The notes below the pieces were generated by a model. The model saw nothing but the letters and a program-made list of their open reading frames with translations. It had not been told where the DNA came from and searched no databases. Position numbers and translations under genes: made by a program. This document shows, piece after piece, positions 34,514 to 43,119 of a DNA stretch of 64,000 nt. This DNA is from M30B80 sp965656935 (GTDB lineage Bacteria > Pseudomonadota > Alphaproteobacteria > Rhodobacterales > Rhodobacteraceae), in contig CBFHMG010000003.1 of NCBI GenBank assembly GCA_965656935.1, forward strand, positions 272,578-336,577, in the 5' to 3' direction. Positions within the stretch are counted from its first letter, which is position 1; each line of letters starts with the position of its first letter.

Positions 34514-35731
34514 ATGTCTTTACGCGCGGTCCCCTTGATCGAGATTGGTGCCGCGCGTGCGCTGTTCCTACAGCATCACGGATTGGGCACGCCGCCTTCT
34601 GGCCCTGCCAAGGGGCAGGCGCTGAGTGATCTTATAGAAGAGTTAGGCTTTGTTCAGGTCGATAGCGTCAATACCTTTGCACGCGCGCATGACCATATTC
34701 TGTGGTCACGCAGGCAGAGCTACAAACCCGCCTCGTTGCGCTGGCTCAATGACCGTGCGCGCGGTGTGTTCGAGCATTGGACGCATGACGCCTCGGTTAT
34801 CCCCGTATCCTTCTTTCCCTATTGGCGGCTGAAATTCGAACGCGATCGTGCAAAACTGCATAGCCGCTGGAAGACATGGCATGGCGGCCAGTTCCATTCG
34901 GAGATTGATGGCGTGCTGCGCCATATCCGCGAGCATGGGGCGGTCTGCTCATCCGAGATGAGCGAGAAACGGGTCGAGAAATCAACAGGCTGGTGAGATT
35001 GGCACCCTGGCAAGGCGGCGTTGGAATATCTCTGGCGCTCAGGCGATTTGGCGATCACGCGGCGTGAGGGGTTTCGCAAGTTTTATGACCTATCCGAGCG
35101 TGTGATCCCGCCTGAATATCTGAATACCCGCTACGAGGTCGAGGCCATCATTGATTGGGCTTGCGCCGCTGCCCTTGATCGGTTGGGGTTCGCGACATCA
35201 GGGGAACTGGCGGCGTTTTTTGCCCTGATCACCCCTTCCGAGGCGAAGACTTGGGTTGCGCAGGCGCTTGCCTCACGCCGATTGGCCGAGGCCGATATCC
35301 AAGGCGGTGACGGCAAATTGCGCCGTGTCGTTCTATGGCCCGAGGTCTTGGCGCGCGTTGACGCCATTGCGCCCATCCCGAAGCGGTTGCGCATCCTCAG
35401 CCCCTTTGATCCCGCCTTACGTGATAGAAAACGCGCCGAGCGCCTGTTCGGCTTTCACTACCGGATCGAGATTTTCGTACCCGAAGCGCAACGCAAATAC
35501 GGCTATTATGTCTTCCCCGTCATGGAGGGGGACCGCATGATCGGGCGGATTGATATGAAAGCGGATCGCGCCGAGGGGGTTTTGAACGTCACGGGGTTCT
35601 GGCCCGAGGTGGGGATCACCATGGGAAAGGCGCGCTTGGCGCGGCTTGAGGCCGAGTTGGACCGCGCGGCGCGGTTTTCCGAGCTGCATCGCGTGGTGCT
35701 GTGCAATGGCTGGTTGCGCGCGGCGGCCTAA
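34514..35731 (+). pseudogene. YcaQ-like winged-helix DNA glycosylase gene with in-frame TGA
   Basis: The frame from ATG 34514 encodes a YcaQ (DUF1006, HTH_42) protein: IGAARALFLQHHGLG, then FVQVDSVNTFARAHDHILWSR, and after the break DWHPGKAALEYLWRSGDLAI, LSPFDPALRDRKRAERLFGF and MKADRAEGVLNV. Only one defect is seen: TGA at 34994-34996 in the sequence GW-stop-DWHPGK, where the family reads W-W-x-W-K/H-P. TGG to TGA is a single substitution. Both halves stay in the same frame with normal codon use, so the loss is recent or a sequencing error. This family unhooks interstrand DNA crosslinks. Confidence 0.85.
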
Positions 35732-36783
35732 ACTTCAGGTGCAAGCCCGAGCAGCAATTGCCGCAAACCGAACCACGCCCCGATCCAGATAGAGGCGGCC
35801 ACGAGAGGGGCAGTTGCCGAAAGCACCGAGAAGGCCGACAAGCCCTGACCGATGCTACACCCTGCCGCCAGAACAGCGCCAAGTCCCATCACCGCAGCGC
35901 CCACAATCTGGCGGCGCAATTCGCGCGGGTCTTCGCAGGCTTCCCACCTGAACCCGCCTTTGATCAAGCTGCCGATAAAGCCACCAAGCACGACCCCCAG
36001 CACCGATCCCATTCCGAATTTCGGGGCCAGACCTGTCGAGAACATCGCGTAATGGATCGTCTCGCCAATGGGCGCTGTGAAGGTATGGGAGACAACGGGC
36101 CAAGCCTCCCAGCCATTTATGGAGACCCAGTGGGTTCCCAAAAAGCCGAAGGAAATGGTGCCGCCGATTGCAAGGCTCCAGATGATCCGAGAAGGTGCCC
36201 CTTTGCGCGGGGCAAACACGAGCGCCGCGACGATCAAGATCGCGCCGATGGCCATCCCGATGGTGTTTGGCGACAGGCCGAGTGCATCGCCAAAAACATG
36301 CGCTATGCCGCTCGGGCCTTGGGTTTGTGGGGTGACGGGAAAAATGTTCAGCCGCCAGACGGCCAGCATGCCTGACAGCGCGATCATGGCGGTTACCCCC
36401 ATCACCATCGCAATCATGAAGGCGCGCAGGTCTCCTCCGCCCACGCGGGCAAGGGCCGTGAAGCCGCAATTTCCCGTTTGGGCCATCCCGTAGCCAAAGA
36501 GCAGCCCCCCCAAGATCGCACCTGCGATCGAGAATGAATTCTGTAAATAGATGACGCTAGCAAGGTCCAAGACACCTGCCGCTGAGAGTGCAAAGTTTGA
36601 AAGAATTGCCACACCCAATGCGCCAACCCATAGCCAAAGCCGCGCGCTGGTATGGCCGTAATGCACATCCTCGATCATGCCGAGCGTGCAGAAGCCTTTG
36701 ACCCTTGCAGCAAGGCCAAGCACCACTCCTCCGACCAAACCGATAAGAATGATCGCCGCCGGTTCGCCGATCCATTCGAGCAT
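35728..36783 (-). CDS. soxT: YeeE/YedE-family sulfur-compound transporter, SoxT
   Basis: 351 residues, about 9-10 TM segments. The conserved cysteine motifs of the TsuA family are visible: RVKGFCTLGM near the N-terminus, AQTGNCGFTAL (about 106) and AAGCSIGQGLSAFS near the C-terminus. These cysteines relay thiosulfate across the membrane in TsuA. In related Alphaproteobacteria soxT accompanies soxR and soxS. ATG 36783 follows AAGGGAGAGAGC; the frame extends five codons further. It converges on the YcaQ-like gene with stop codons overlapping (35728-35731). Confidence 0.88.
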   Translation of the reverse strand: MLEWIGEPAAIILIGLVGGVVLGLAARVKGFCTLGMIEDVHYGHTSARLWLWVGALGVAILSNFALSAAGVLDLASVIYLQNSFSIAGAILGGLLFGYGMAQTGNCGFTALARVGGGDLRAFMIAMVMGVTAMIALSGMLAVWRLNIFPVTPQTQGPSGIAHVFGDALGLSPNTIGMAIGAILIVAALVFAPRKGAPSRIIWSLAIGGTISFGFLGTHWVSINGWEAWPVVSHTFTAPIGETIHYAMFSTGLAPKFGMGSVLGVVLGGFIGSLIKGGFRWEACEDPRELRRQIVGAAVMGLGAVLAAGCSIGQGLSAFSVLSATAPLVAASIWIGAWFGLRQLLLGLAPEV

Positions 36784-36844
36784 GCTCTCTCCCTTCACGC
36801 TCTGGGTATTTTAAGCAGCGCCCTGTCTGACGGGGCGCTTGATC

Positions 36845-37198
36845 CTATTTGCAGAACAACTCGTAGACTTGCTCGATGATCTTGCGTGCGCGATCATCTG
36901 TCAAACTGTAAAAGATCTGTTTGCCTTCGCGCCGCGCAGTCACGAGGCCTTCCAGCCGCAAGCGGGACAGCTGCTGCGAGACCGCGGCTTGGCGTTGGCT
37001 CAGCATTTCCTCGATTTCGGTAACCGATTTCTCGCCATTGGCAAGCGAGCACAGGATCATCAAGCGGCCTTCATGGCTGATCGCTTTGAGGAAATCCGAG
37101 GCGGTCTGTGCATTGCAACGCAAGCGTTCCCATGTTTCCGCGTCCATTTGCTGATCGGGATCAGGCAATATCGTCGGCGCAAGATTGCTATTTTGCAT
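36845..37198 (-). CDS. soxR: ArsR-family sulfur-responsive repressor SoxR
   Basis: A 117-residue ArsR winged helix (LKAISHEGRLMILCSLANGE, SQRQAAVSQQLSRLRLEGLV, VTARREGKQIFYSL). Cys50 in helix 2 and Cys116 at the C-terminus are 66 residues apart, as in SqrR/BigR-type proteins that sense sulfane sulfur by forming a tetrasulfide bridge. It should repress the sox genes until sulfur compounds are present. ATG 37198 has a GGAAGAA site. Encoded between soxT and soxS on the reverse strand; operator candidates are in the soxS-soxV and soxW-soxX gaps. Confidence 0.92.
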   Translation of the reverse strand: MQNSNLAPTILPDPDQQMDAETWERLRCNAQTASDFLKAISHEGRLMILCSLANGEKSVTEIEEMLSQRQAAVSQQLSRLRLEGLVTARREGKQIFYSLTDDRARKIIEQVYELFCK

Positions 37199-37264
37199 CA
37201 ATCGTTCTTCCAGTTGGCGGCTTGGTCCCATGGGCGGGTTCGGGCGATATCTGCACCTCGACGC

Positions 37265-37612
37265 TCATTGCATTTCCGCTCTTTCAAGAAGCCTTCCGAG
37301 AAGGCCCCAAAAAAAATCTTCGCCCGGATATCCTTCGATCCGGCCGATTTCTTGCCCATCTGATACCAATATGAATGTGGGCGTGTAAACGGCGCGCGTG
37401 GCAAAACTCAGATCATCCGGCACGGCTTGCCTAATATCTATGCGTCTAAGCGGTGCGGTGAGCCCTTCAGGGGTCAAAGGGTATTCGGGCCCAACTTCTT
37501 CCATCCAGCGTGCGCACCACACACAGCCCTGTTCTTCGACCATCACCAGTTCAAGCTCCGAGGCGGAGGCCTGCGTTCCAATCGTCAAAACCATGATTGC
37601 GCCTGCAAGCAT
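37265..37612 (-). CDS. soxS: Periplasmic thioredoxin-like SoxS
   Basis: 115 residues from the ATG at 37612, with a hydrophobic signal peptide ending near ASASE and a thioredoxin CVWC motif in EEQGCVWCARWMEEVG, then YTPTFIL with the cis-proline. SoxS reduces the SoxYZ carrier thiols and reactivates SoxY. An in-frame ATG at 37675 would supply a positively charged n-region (TKSIAARM) but leave only 10 bp to soxV and overlap the promoter, so the start is uncertain. Confidence 0.85.
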   Translation of the reverse strand: MLAGAIMVLTIGTQASASELELVMVEEQGCVWCARWMEEVGPEYPLTPEGLTAPLRRIDIRQAVPDDLSFATRAVYTPTFILVSDGQEIGRIEGYPGEDFFWGLLGRLLERAEMQ

Positions 37613-37648
37613 GCGCGCCGCGATTGACTTGGTGAAAAATATCCATCC

Positions 37649-37668
37649 AATATGAATATGTGAATATT
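37649..37668. promoter_or_regulatory. AT-rich imperfect palindrome between soxS and soxV
   Basis: AATAT (37649-37653) and ATATT (37664-37668) flank GAATATGTGA in a strikingly AT-rich stretch of the 73-bp divergent gap. It is a plausible SoxR operator and must contain one or both promoters, but it matches the soxW-soxX site only loosely. Confidence 0.35.
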
Positions 37669-37685
37669 TTAGCATTGGGCTCTTC

Positions 37686-38426
37686 ATGTTTGACGTTACG
37701 TTTGGCGGTGCTTTTGTTGCGGGGCTCCTGTCATTTTTGTCGCCCTGCATCCTTCCTATGGTGCCTTTCTACCTGAGTTACCTTGCTGGCGTAAGTGTAA
37801 ATCAGGTGACGGGCGGCGAAGGGGTGACGCGTGCTGTGCGTCTGCGCGCGATTTTGGCGGCCACTTTATTCGCGGCGGGCATCCTGACGGTTTTCGTGGC
37901 TTTGGGCGCATCTGCTTCGATCTTCGGCCAGATGCTGCGCGATTGGTTTGATGTTTTGCGTTGGGTTGCTGCGGCGCTGATCATTGTTATGGGCCTGCAT
38001 TTTCTGGGTGTGCTGCGGATTGGGGTTCTCTATCGCCAGTTCCGCGCCGAGCCGGGTGATGTTTCGAATATGTCGCTTGGCGGGGCCTATGTGATCGGGC
38101 TTGCCTTTGCCTTTGGCTGGACGCCCTGCGTTGGCCCCGTATTGGCCGCGATCCTGTTCACGGCGGCGGGCACGGATACGGCAGGGCAGGGCGCGATCCT
38201 TTTGACAGGCTATGGCATGGGCATGACATTGCCCTTTATTCTTGCTGCCGCTTTTGTGGGGCCCTTCATGCGCCTCATGGCGCGGTTTCGTCCGTATTTG
38301 GGCGCGGTCGAAAAGATCATGGGTGTGATGTTGATCGTCTTTGGCATTCTGATTGCCACCAATGCGCTCAATTACATCGGCCAGTGGATGATCGAGAATT
38401 TCGAGATTTTCCGTCAGATCGGCTGA
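37686..38426 (+). CDS. soxV: CcdA-family thiol transporter SoxV
   Basis: 246 residues, six TM segments in two triplets with one conserved Cys in each (SPCILP, Cys21; TPCVGP, Cys148), the redox pair of CcdA/DsbD proteins. SoxV carries electrons from cytoplasmic thioredoxin to periplasmic SoxW/SoxS and so keeps the SoxYZ cysteine reduced. First forward gene of the locus, 27 bases before soxW. Confidence 0.93.
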   Translation: MFDVTFGGAFVAGLLSFLSPCILPMVPFYLSYLAGVSVNQVTGGEGVTRAVRLRAILAATLFAAGILTVFVALGASASIFGQMLRDWFDVLRWVAAALIIVMGLHFLGVLRIGVLYRQFRAEPGDVSNMSLGGAYVIGLAFAFGWTPCVGPVLAAILFTAAGTDTAGQGAILLTGYGMGMTLPFILAAAFVGPFMRLMARFRPYLGAVEKIMGVMLIVFGILIATNALNYIGQWMIENFEIFRQIG

Positions 38427-38453
38427 CGGGTACCAAAGGGGGAGGAAACACAG

Positions 38454-39026
38454 ATGATCAGGAAATTATGCGCCGCGGCATTGGTGGCTTTGCTACCCAG
38501 CTCCTTGCCTGCCGCGGAATTGGGAGATGACGGATTACATATCGCGCCATGGATAAACGAGACCTTCCGTGATCTGCGCGAAGATCTTGAGGAAGCCACC
38601 GCAAATGGTCAGCGCTTTGTTGTGATGATCGAACAGCGCGGCTGCATCTACTGCACCCAGATGCATGAAGAGGTCTATGTGATTCCCGAAATCGAAGAGC
38701 TTCTGAGTGAGGCCTTCTTCGTGGTGAGAATCAATATGTATGGCCAAACGGAAGTGACCGACCTCGATGGCGAAACCATGTCCGAATCCGAGATTGTACG
38801 GCGCTGGCGCACCATGTTTACACCGACAACCTTCTTTTTGCCCGAGCAGGTAGACGAGGGGCTGACGGTGCCGCAAGCCGCTGTCGCTATGGTGCCTGGA
38901 GCCTTTGGAAGATGGACCACTTTCAACATGCTCAATTGGGTTCTGGAGGAAGGTTATGACAGCGGTGAGCCCTTCCAAGCCTATCACGCACGGCTTTTGA
39001 GTGATCAAATTTCTCAAGGAAATTAA
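38454..39026 (+). CDS. soxW: Periplasmic thioredoxin SoxW
   Basis: 190 residues with a signal peptide (about 1-20, PSSLPAAE) and a thioredoxin-like domain bearing CIYC (Cys64, Cys67, EQRGCIYCTQMHEE), and FTPTTFFL with the cis-proline. It takes electrons from SoxV. The GGGGGAGGAAACACAG site before ATG 38454 is strong. Confidence 0.92.
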   Translation: MIRKLCAAALVALLPSSLPAAELGDDGLHIAPWINETFRDLREDLEEATANGQRFVVMIEQRGCIYCTQMHEEVYVIPEIEELLSEAFFVVRINMYGQTEVTDLDGETMSESEIVRRWRTMFTPTTFFLPEQVDEGLTVPQAAVAMVPGAFGRWTTFNMLNWVLEEGYDSGEPFQAYHARLLSDQISQGN

Positions 39027-39046
39027 TACGTTCCGCTGAACTGCAT

Positions 39047-39072
39047 ATATTTGTATTCAAAAATACAAATAT
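39047..39072. promoter_or_regulatory. Perfect 11-bp inverted repeat, candidate SoxR operator upstream of soxX
   Basis: ATATTTGTATT (39047-39057) and AATACAAATAT (39062-39072) are exact complements around CAAA. A possible promoter follows (TTGCAA at 39077, about 18 bp before TACGCT). In related organisms SoxR binds the soxS-V and soxW-X gaps, and this is the soxW-X gap. Confidence 0.65.
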
Positions 39073-39146
39073 GTTGTTGCAATGACGTATCGAGGCTGGT
39101 TACGCTGTATACAGAGGTGGACAGTTCACCTTAGGGAGGAATTGCA

Positions 39147-39623
39147 TTGAAGCGCCAACTAGTCTTGGCGGCACTCTTCGGAGTGGCCGCAACTGCCGTG
39201 ACCGCCGAAGGGATCGCACCCTCGGACGTCGTGGTGACTGAATACGGTGAAGTGATGGAGTCTCTGACAGGCGTTGCGGGTGATCCCGTGCGTGGGGAAG
39301 AGGTCATGACAAGCCGCGGTTTGGGTAATTGCATTGCGTGCCATCAGGTCTCTGCACTTGATGAATACGATTTCCATGGTGAAGTCGGCCCAATGCTTGA
39401 CGGTGTCGGATCGCGTTGGGACGCGGCTGGCCTTCGCGGCATTGTCGTGAACGCCAAAGGTGTTTTCCCAGAGTCGGTGATGCCCGCATTCTACAGAACA
39501 ACCGGATTTACACGGCCAGGTAACGCTTTCACTGGGCGCGCCGCAGAGGGTGAGTTGAGCCCGCTGCTGACAGCGCAGGATGTGGAAGACGTTGTCGCCT
39601 ATCTACAAACGCTGACCGACTAA
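39147..39623 (+). CDS. soxX: SoxX cytochrome c subunit
   Basis: 158 residues starting at TTG 39147, six bases after GGGAGGA, with a signal peptide (about 1-20). It has a single heme c motif CIACH (62-66) and a likely axial Met in ESVMPAFYRT. SoxX and SoxA form the c-type cytochrome complex that couples thiosulfate to the SoxY cysteine. The non-ATG start is the only in-frame one with a ribosome site. First gene of soxXYZABCDEF. Confidence 0.92.
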   Translation: MKRQLVLAALFGVAATAVTAEGIAPSDVVVTEYGEVMESLTGVAGDPVRGEEVMTSRGLGNCIACHQVSALDEYDFHGEVGPMLDGVGSRWDAAGLRGIVVNAKGVFPESVMPAFYRTTGFTRPGNAFTGRAAEGELSPLLTAQDVEDVVAYLQTLTD

Positions 39624-39653
39624 TCCGGCACCAGCGAAAAGGAGAAAATACAC

Positions 39654-40076
39654 ATGTCAGTTAATCGTAGGCAATTTGTTGGGTTGGGCCTTTCGGCAGC
39701 AGCGGCTGCGGCTCTGTTCCCCGGCATCGCCTCGGCCAACCTTGTAGACGAAGCCATCGCAGGCTTCACAAGCGGGGCCGATCTTTCGGATGAGGGCATC
39801 ACCCTGATCGCACCTGAGATTGCCGAAAACGGCAACACAGTGCCGATCGAGGTCAGCGCACCTGGCGCCGAGGCAATCTTTGTCCTCGCAACAGGGAACC
39901 CGAACCCGAATGTTGCAACATTCAATTTCGGCCCGCTCTCCGCGAACCAAGCCGCATCCACACGGATCCGTCTTGCCGGCGAGCAGGATGTCGTTGCGAT
40001 CGCACGTATGGCGGATGGTAGCTTCCGTCGCGCTGTTGCGAACGTGAAAGTCACCATCGGCGGCTGCGGCGGCTGA
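39654..40076 (+). CDS. soxY: Sulfur carrier SoxY
   Basis: 140 residues with a Tat-type N-terminus (NRRQFVG then an Ala-rich h-region). The protein ends in VTIGGCGG, where Cys138 is the swinging-arm cysteine that carries the substrate as an S-thiosulfonate. Exported with SoxZ as a pre-formed heterodimer. RBS AAAAGGAG precedes the ATG. Confidence 0.95.
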   Translation: MSVNRRQFVGLGLSAAAAAALFPGIASANLVDEAIAGFTSGADLSDEGITLIAPEIAENGNTVPIEVSAPGAEAIFVLATGNPNPNVATFNFGPLSANQAASTRIRLAGEQDVVAIARMADGSFRRAVANVKVTIGGCGG

Positions 40077-40094
40077 TAGGGAAGGACCAGAAAA

Positions 40095-40424
40095 ATGGCA
40101 GATAATGTAACACCACGCGTACGCGTTCCTCGTGAAGCATCGGCCGGCGACGCCGTTTCGATCCGCACGCTGATCTCTCACCCGATGGAAAGTGGCGTAC
40201 GTCGCGACGGCGATGGCAACACCATCCCACGTTCGATCATCAACCGCTTTACCTGCACCTTTAACGGTGAATCGGTGGTCGACGTGACCATGGAGCCTTC
40301 GATCTCCACAAACCCGTATTTCCAGTTTGAAGCAGTCGTCCCTGAATCGGGAACCTTTGCGTTCACTTGGTATGACGACGACGGTTCGGTCTACGAGGAC
40401 TCAGCCGACATCACTGTGGCTTGA
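40095..40424 (+). CDS. soxZ: SoxZ, partner of the sulfur carrier
   Basis: 109 residues, immunoglobulin-like fold (TPRVRVPREASAGDAVSIRT, IINRFTCTFNGESVVDV, GTFAFTWYDDDGS). No signal peptide of its own, as expected because it is exported on SoxY. The single Cys in NRFTCTFNG is typical. It lies 18 bases after soxY. Confidence 0.95.
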   Translation: MADNVTPRVRVPREASAGDAVSIRTLISHPMESGVRRDGDGNTIPRSIINRFTCTFNGESVVDVTMEPSISTNPYFQFEAVVPESGTFAFTWYDDDGSVYEDSADITVA

Positions 40425-40460
40425 TGACTTTGGTCATCGCAAGGGAGGAGGCGAAAGATC

Positions 40461-41321
40461 ATGAACTTTAAGCTACTTACAGTTGGCGGCATGGCTGCGA
40501 TGGCGCTCAGCGTGTCTGCGGCAGCTCTTTGGGCTGATGAAGACGCGGAACTTGTGATCAATGGCGATATGGAGATGATCGTGCGCGCTGATGCGCCTGC
40601 CCATCTTGATGGCGCTGTGAGCACCATCTATTCGGGTTGGGTTTTCCGCTCGGATGGCACACAGGCCATGCAGACCGATGACTTCGAGAACCCTGGTATG
40701 CTCTTTGCTGAGCAGGGGCAGCAATTGTTCGACACGGAAATGGGTGCAAATGGCGAAAGCTGCGCATCCTGCCACGAGAACGCCGAGTCGCTGTCCAATG
40801 TGCGCGCCACCTATCCCCAGTGGGATGAGGAGCATGGCACAGTCCAGACTGTCGAAATGCAGGTCATCGAGTGCCAGACCGAGCAGATGGGCATGGAAGA
40901 GCCTTGGGGCATCAATAGCGGCGAAATGCTGAATGTCACAGCGCTTCTGGCCTCTGTTGCCCGTGGCAATGTCGTCAATGTTGCGATTGATGGGCCTGCT
41001 CAGGAAACTTGGGAATTGGGTCGTGATATCTATTACACCCGTTTTGGTCAGCTTGAGCTGAGCTGTGCGAATTGCCATGAAGAAAACTATGGCAACTACA
41101 TTCGTGCAGACCATCTGAGCCAAGGCCAGATCAACGGTTTCCCGACATACCGTCTCAAGAATGCACGCTTGAACGGCGTTCAGAACCGCTTCCGTGGGTG
41201 TGTACGTGACACACGTGCCGAAACCTTTGCCATTGGCAGCCCCGAGTTCACCGCTTTGGAACTCTATGTCGCTTCGCGCGGCAATGGTCTGACCGTCGAA
41301 GGCCCTTCGGTCCGCAACTAA
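40461..41321 (+). CDS. soxA: SoxA diheme cytochrome c
   Basis: 286 residues with a signal peptide (about 1-25, AALWAD). Two heme c motifs, CASCH (101-105) and CANCH (202-206), and the active-site cysteine Cys247 in GCVRDTRAE, which becomes a persulfide heme ligand. This is the diheme SoxA form of Paracoccus and relatives. It forms a disulfide between thiosulfate and SoxY together with SoxX. Confidence 0.95.
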   Translation: MNFKLLTVGGMAAMALSVSAAALWADEDAELVINGDMEMIVRADAPAHLDGAVSTIYSGWVFRSDGTQAMQTDDFENPGMLFAEQGQQLFDTEMGANGESCASCHENAESLSNVRATYPQWDEEHGTVQTVEMQVIECQTEQMGMEEPWGINSGEMLNVTALLASVARGNVVNVAIDGPAQETWELGRDIYYTRFGQLELSCANCHEENYGNYIRADHLSQGQINGFPTYRLKNARLNGVQNRFRGCVRDTRAETFAIGSPEFTALELYVASRGNGLTVEGPSVRN

Positions 41322-41328
41322 TCAATTT

Positions 41329-41355
41329 ACCCGCTCCGGTTCTGCCGGGGCGGGT
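41329..41355 (+). terminator. Hairpin between soxA and soxB
   Basis: ACCCGCTCCGG / CCGGGGCGGGT (one G-T pair) with loop TTCTG, then TTTCTGC. It falls inside the sox operon. It could end part of the soxXYZA transcript and set a higher level of the first genes. The AT-rich stretch that follows (about 41357-41390) may hold a secondary promoter. Confidence 0.65.
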
Positions 41356-41398
41356 TTCTGCATTAACATATGCAAAAATTAGAATGTAGGGATCTCAC

Positions 41399-43093
41399 AT
41401 GATCGCGCGCCGTCACTTTCTTCAGGCAGCTCTTGCCACCACCGCGCTTTATGGCGCTTCCGGCTTTGGCAACTGGGCCAAGCTTTCTGCACAGCAACTG
41501 CTGACCCAAGATGATCTCATCGGCGGCAGTGGCACGGGCAATGTGACCTTGGTCCATATCACCGATATCCATGCGCAAACGCAGCCGCTCTATTTCCGCG
41601 AGCCCGAGTTCAATCTGGGTGTTGGCGCGCAAGAGGGGCTGGTGCCGCATTTGACAGGTGCGGATTTCCGCAGCGCCTATGGGATCGAGCAGGGCTCGGC
41701 CATGGATTACGCGCTGACCTATTCCGATTTCTCGGCCCTTGCGCAGAGCTATGGCAAGATGGGCGGGCTTGATCGTATCTCGACCGTGGTCAAGGCGATC
41801 CGCGCGGACAGGCCCGAGGCGATCATTCTGGATGGTGGCGATACATGGCAGGGCTCGCTGCCTGCTTTGCGCACCAATGGTCAGGATATGGTTGATCTGT
41901 TCAATGCCCTTGGTGTTGAGGCCATGACCTCGCATTGGGAATTCACTCTTGGCTCGGCCCGTGTGAACGAGATCATCGAGACCTCGCTCAACCCTGCCTT
42001 CCTTGGCGCGAATATCTTTGATGCCGAGTGGGATGAACCTGTTTTCGACGATTACAAGATCTTCGAGCGCGGCGGCACATCGGTTGCCGTTATCGGGCAG
42101 GCCTTCCCCTATATGCCGATCGCCAATCCAGGCTGGATGTTCCCGGAATACAGCTTTGGCCTGCGTCGGGAGCGCATAGCAGAAGTTGTACAAGAAGTTC
42201 GTGCCGCAGGCGCGCAGGTTGTGGTGCTGTTGTCGCATAACGGCTTTGACACCGACCGCCAGTTTGCCCGCGATATCGAAGGCATTGATGTGATCCTGAC
42301 GGGCCACACCCATGATGCGCTGCCCGAGCCTGTGCAGGTCGGAAATACTTTCCTGATCGCATCGGGTAGCCATGGCAAATTCGTCAGCCGTGTAGATCTG
42401 GATGTGCGCGATGGCCGGATGCAGGGCATCAATCACCGTCTGATCCCGATCTTCTCGGATGTGATCACGCCTGATGCGGAAATGACCGCTCTGGTGGACG
42501 AGACCCGCGCCCCCTTCATCGACGAGATGTCCGAAGTGATCGGTGAGGCGGGATCGCTGCTCTATCGTCGCGGCAATTTCAACGGCACATGGGATGATGT
42601 GATCTGTAACGCTCTGATCTCGGAGAGGGATGCGCAAATCGCACTTAGCCCGGGCTTCCGTTGGGGCGCCTCTGTCATTCCGGGGCAGGCTATCACGCGT
42701 GAAGATATCTTCAACGCGACCTCCATGAGCTATCCTGAGGCCTATCGTACCGAGATGACGGGTGAGTTCCTCAAGATCGTCATGGAAGATGTGGCCGACA
42801 ACATCTTCAACCCCGACCCATATTACCAGCAGGGCGGGGACATGGTCCGCGTTGGTGGCATGGGCTACCGCGTGGATGTGAACGCACCTGCGGGCGAGCG
42901 CATCTCCGAGATGACCCTGCTTGCGACGGGCGAACGGATTGACCCCGCACAAAGCTATGTCGTGGCCGGTTGGGCCAGCGTCAATCAAGGCACCGAAGGG
43001 CCTGCGATCTGGGATGTGGTCGAGAACCATATCCGTGCGCAAGGCACCGTCAATGTAGAACCTAATAACAGCGTTGATGTGGTTGCTGGCTGA
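41399..43093 (+). CDS. soxB: SoxB S-sulfosulfanyl hydrolase
   Basis: 564 residues of the 5'-nucleotidase family, exported by Tat (ARRHFLQ at the N-terminus). Dimanganese site motifs: HITDIHAQ, GGDTWQGS, LLSHNGFD and GHTHDAL, with the SoxB-typical RRGNFNGTWDD. It hydrolyses sulfate from the SoxY-bound thiosulfonate. Often used as a marker for the Sox pathway. Antisense frames over this gene are shadows. Confidence 0.95.
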   Translation: MIARRHFLQAALATTALYGASGFGNWAKLSAQQLLTQDDLIGGSGTGNVTLVHITDIHAQTQPLYFREPEFNLGVGAQEGLVPHLTGADFRSAYGIEQGSAMDYALTYSDFSALAQSYGKMGGLDRISTVVKAIRADRPEAIILDGGDTWQGSLPALRTNGQDMVDLFNALGVEAMTSHWEFTLGSARVNEIIETSLNPAFLGANIFDAEWDEPVFDDYKIFERGGTSVAVIGQAFPYMPIANPGWMFPEYSFGLRRERIAEVVQEVRAAGAQVVVLLSHNGFDTDRQFARDIEGIDVILTGHTHDALPEPVQVGNTFLIASGSHGKFVSRVDLDVRDGRMQGINHRLIPIFSDVITPDAEMTALVDETRAPFIDEMSEVIGEAGSLLYRRGNFNGTWDDVICNALISERDAQIALSPGFRWGASVIPGQAITREDIFNATSMSYPEAYRTEMTGEFLKIVMEDVADNIFNPDPYYQQGGDMVRVGGMGYRVDVNAPAGERISEMTLLATGERIDPAQSYVVAGWASVNQGTEGPAIWDVVENHIRAQGTVNVEPNNSVDVVAG

Positions 43094-43119
43094 TCCGGCC
43101 CACCACTGAAAGAGAAGGA

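Noticed and set aside
34994..34996. TGA in the YcaQ-like gene read as selenocysteine or Trp
   Set aside because: The family has Trp here, not Cys or Sec, no SECIS-like structure was noticed, and other genes in the window use TGA as a normal stop, so a nonsense change is simpler.
41363..43042. A 559-codon open frame antisense to soxB
   Set aside because: SoxB is unmistakable on the forward strand; the antisense frame contains no domain.
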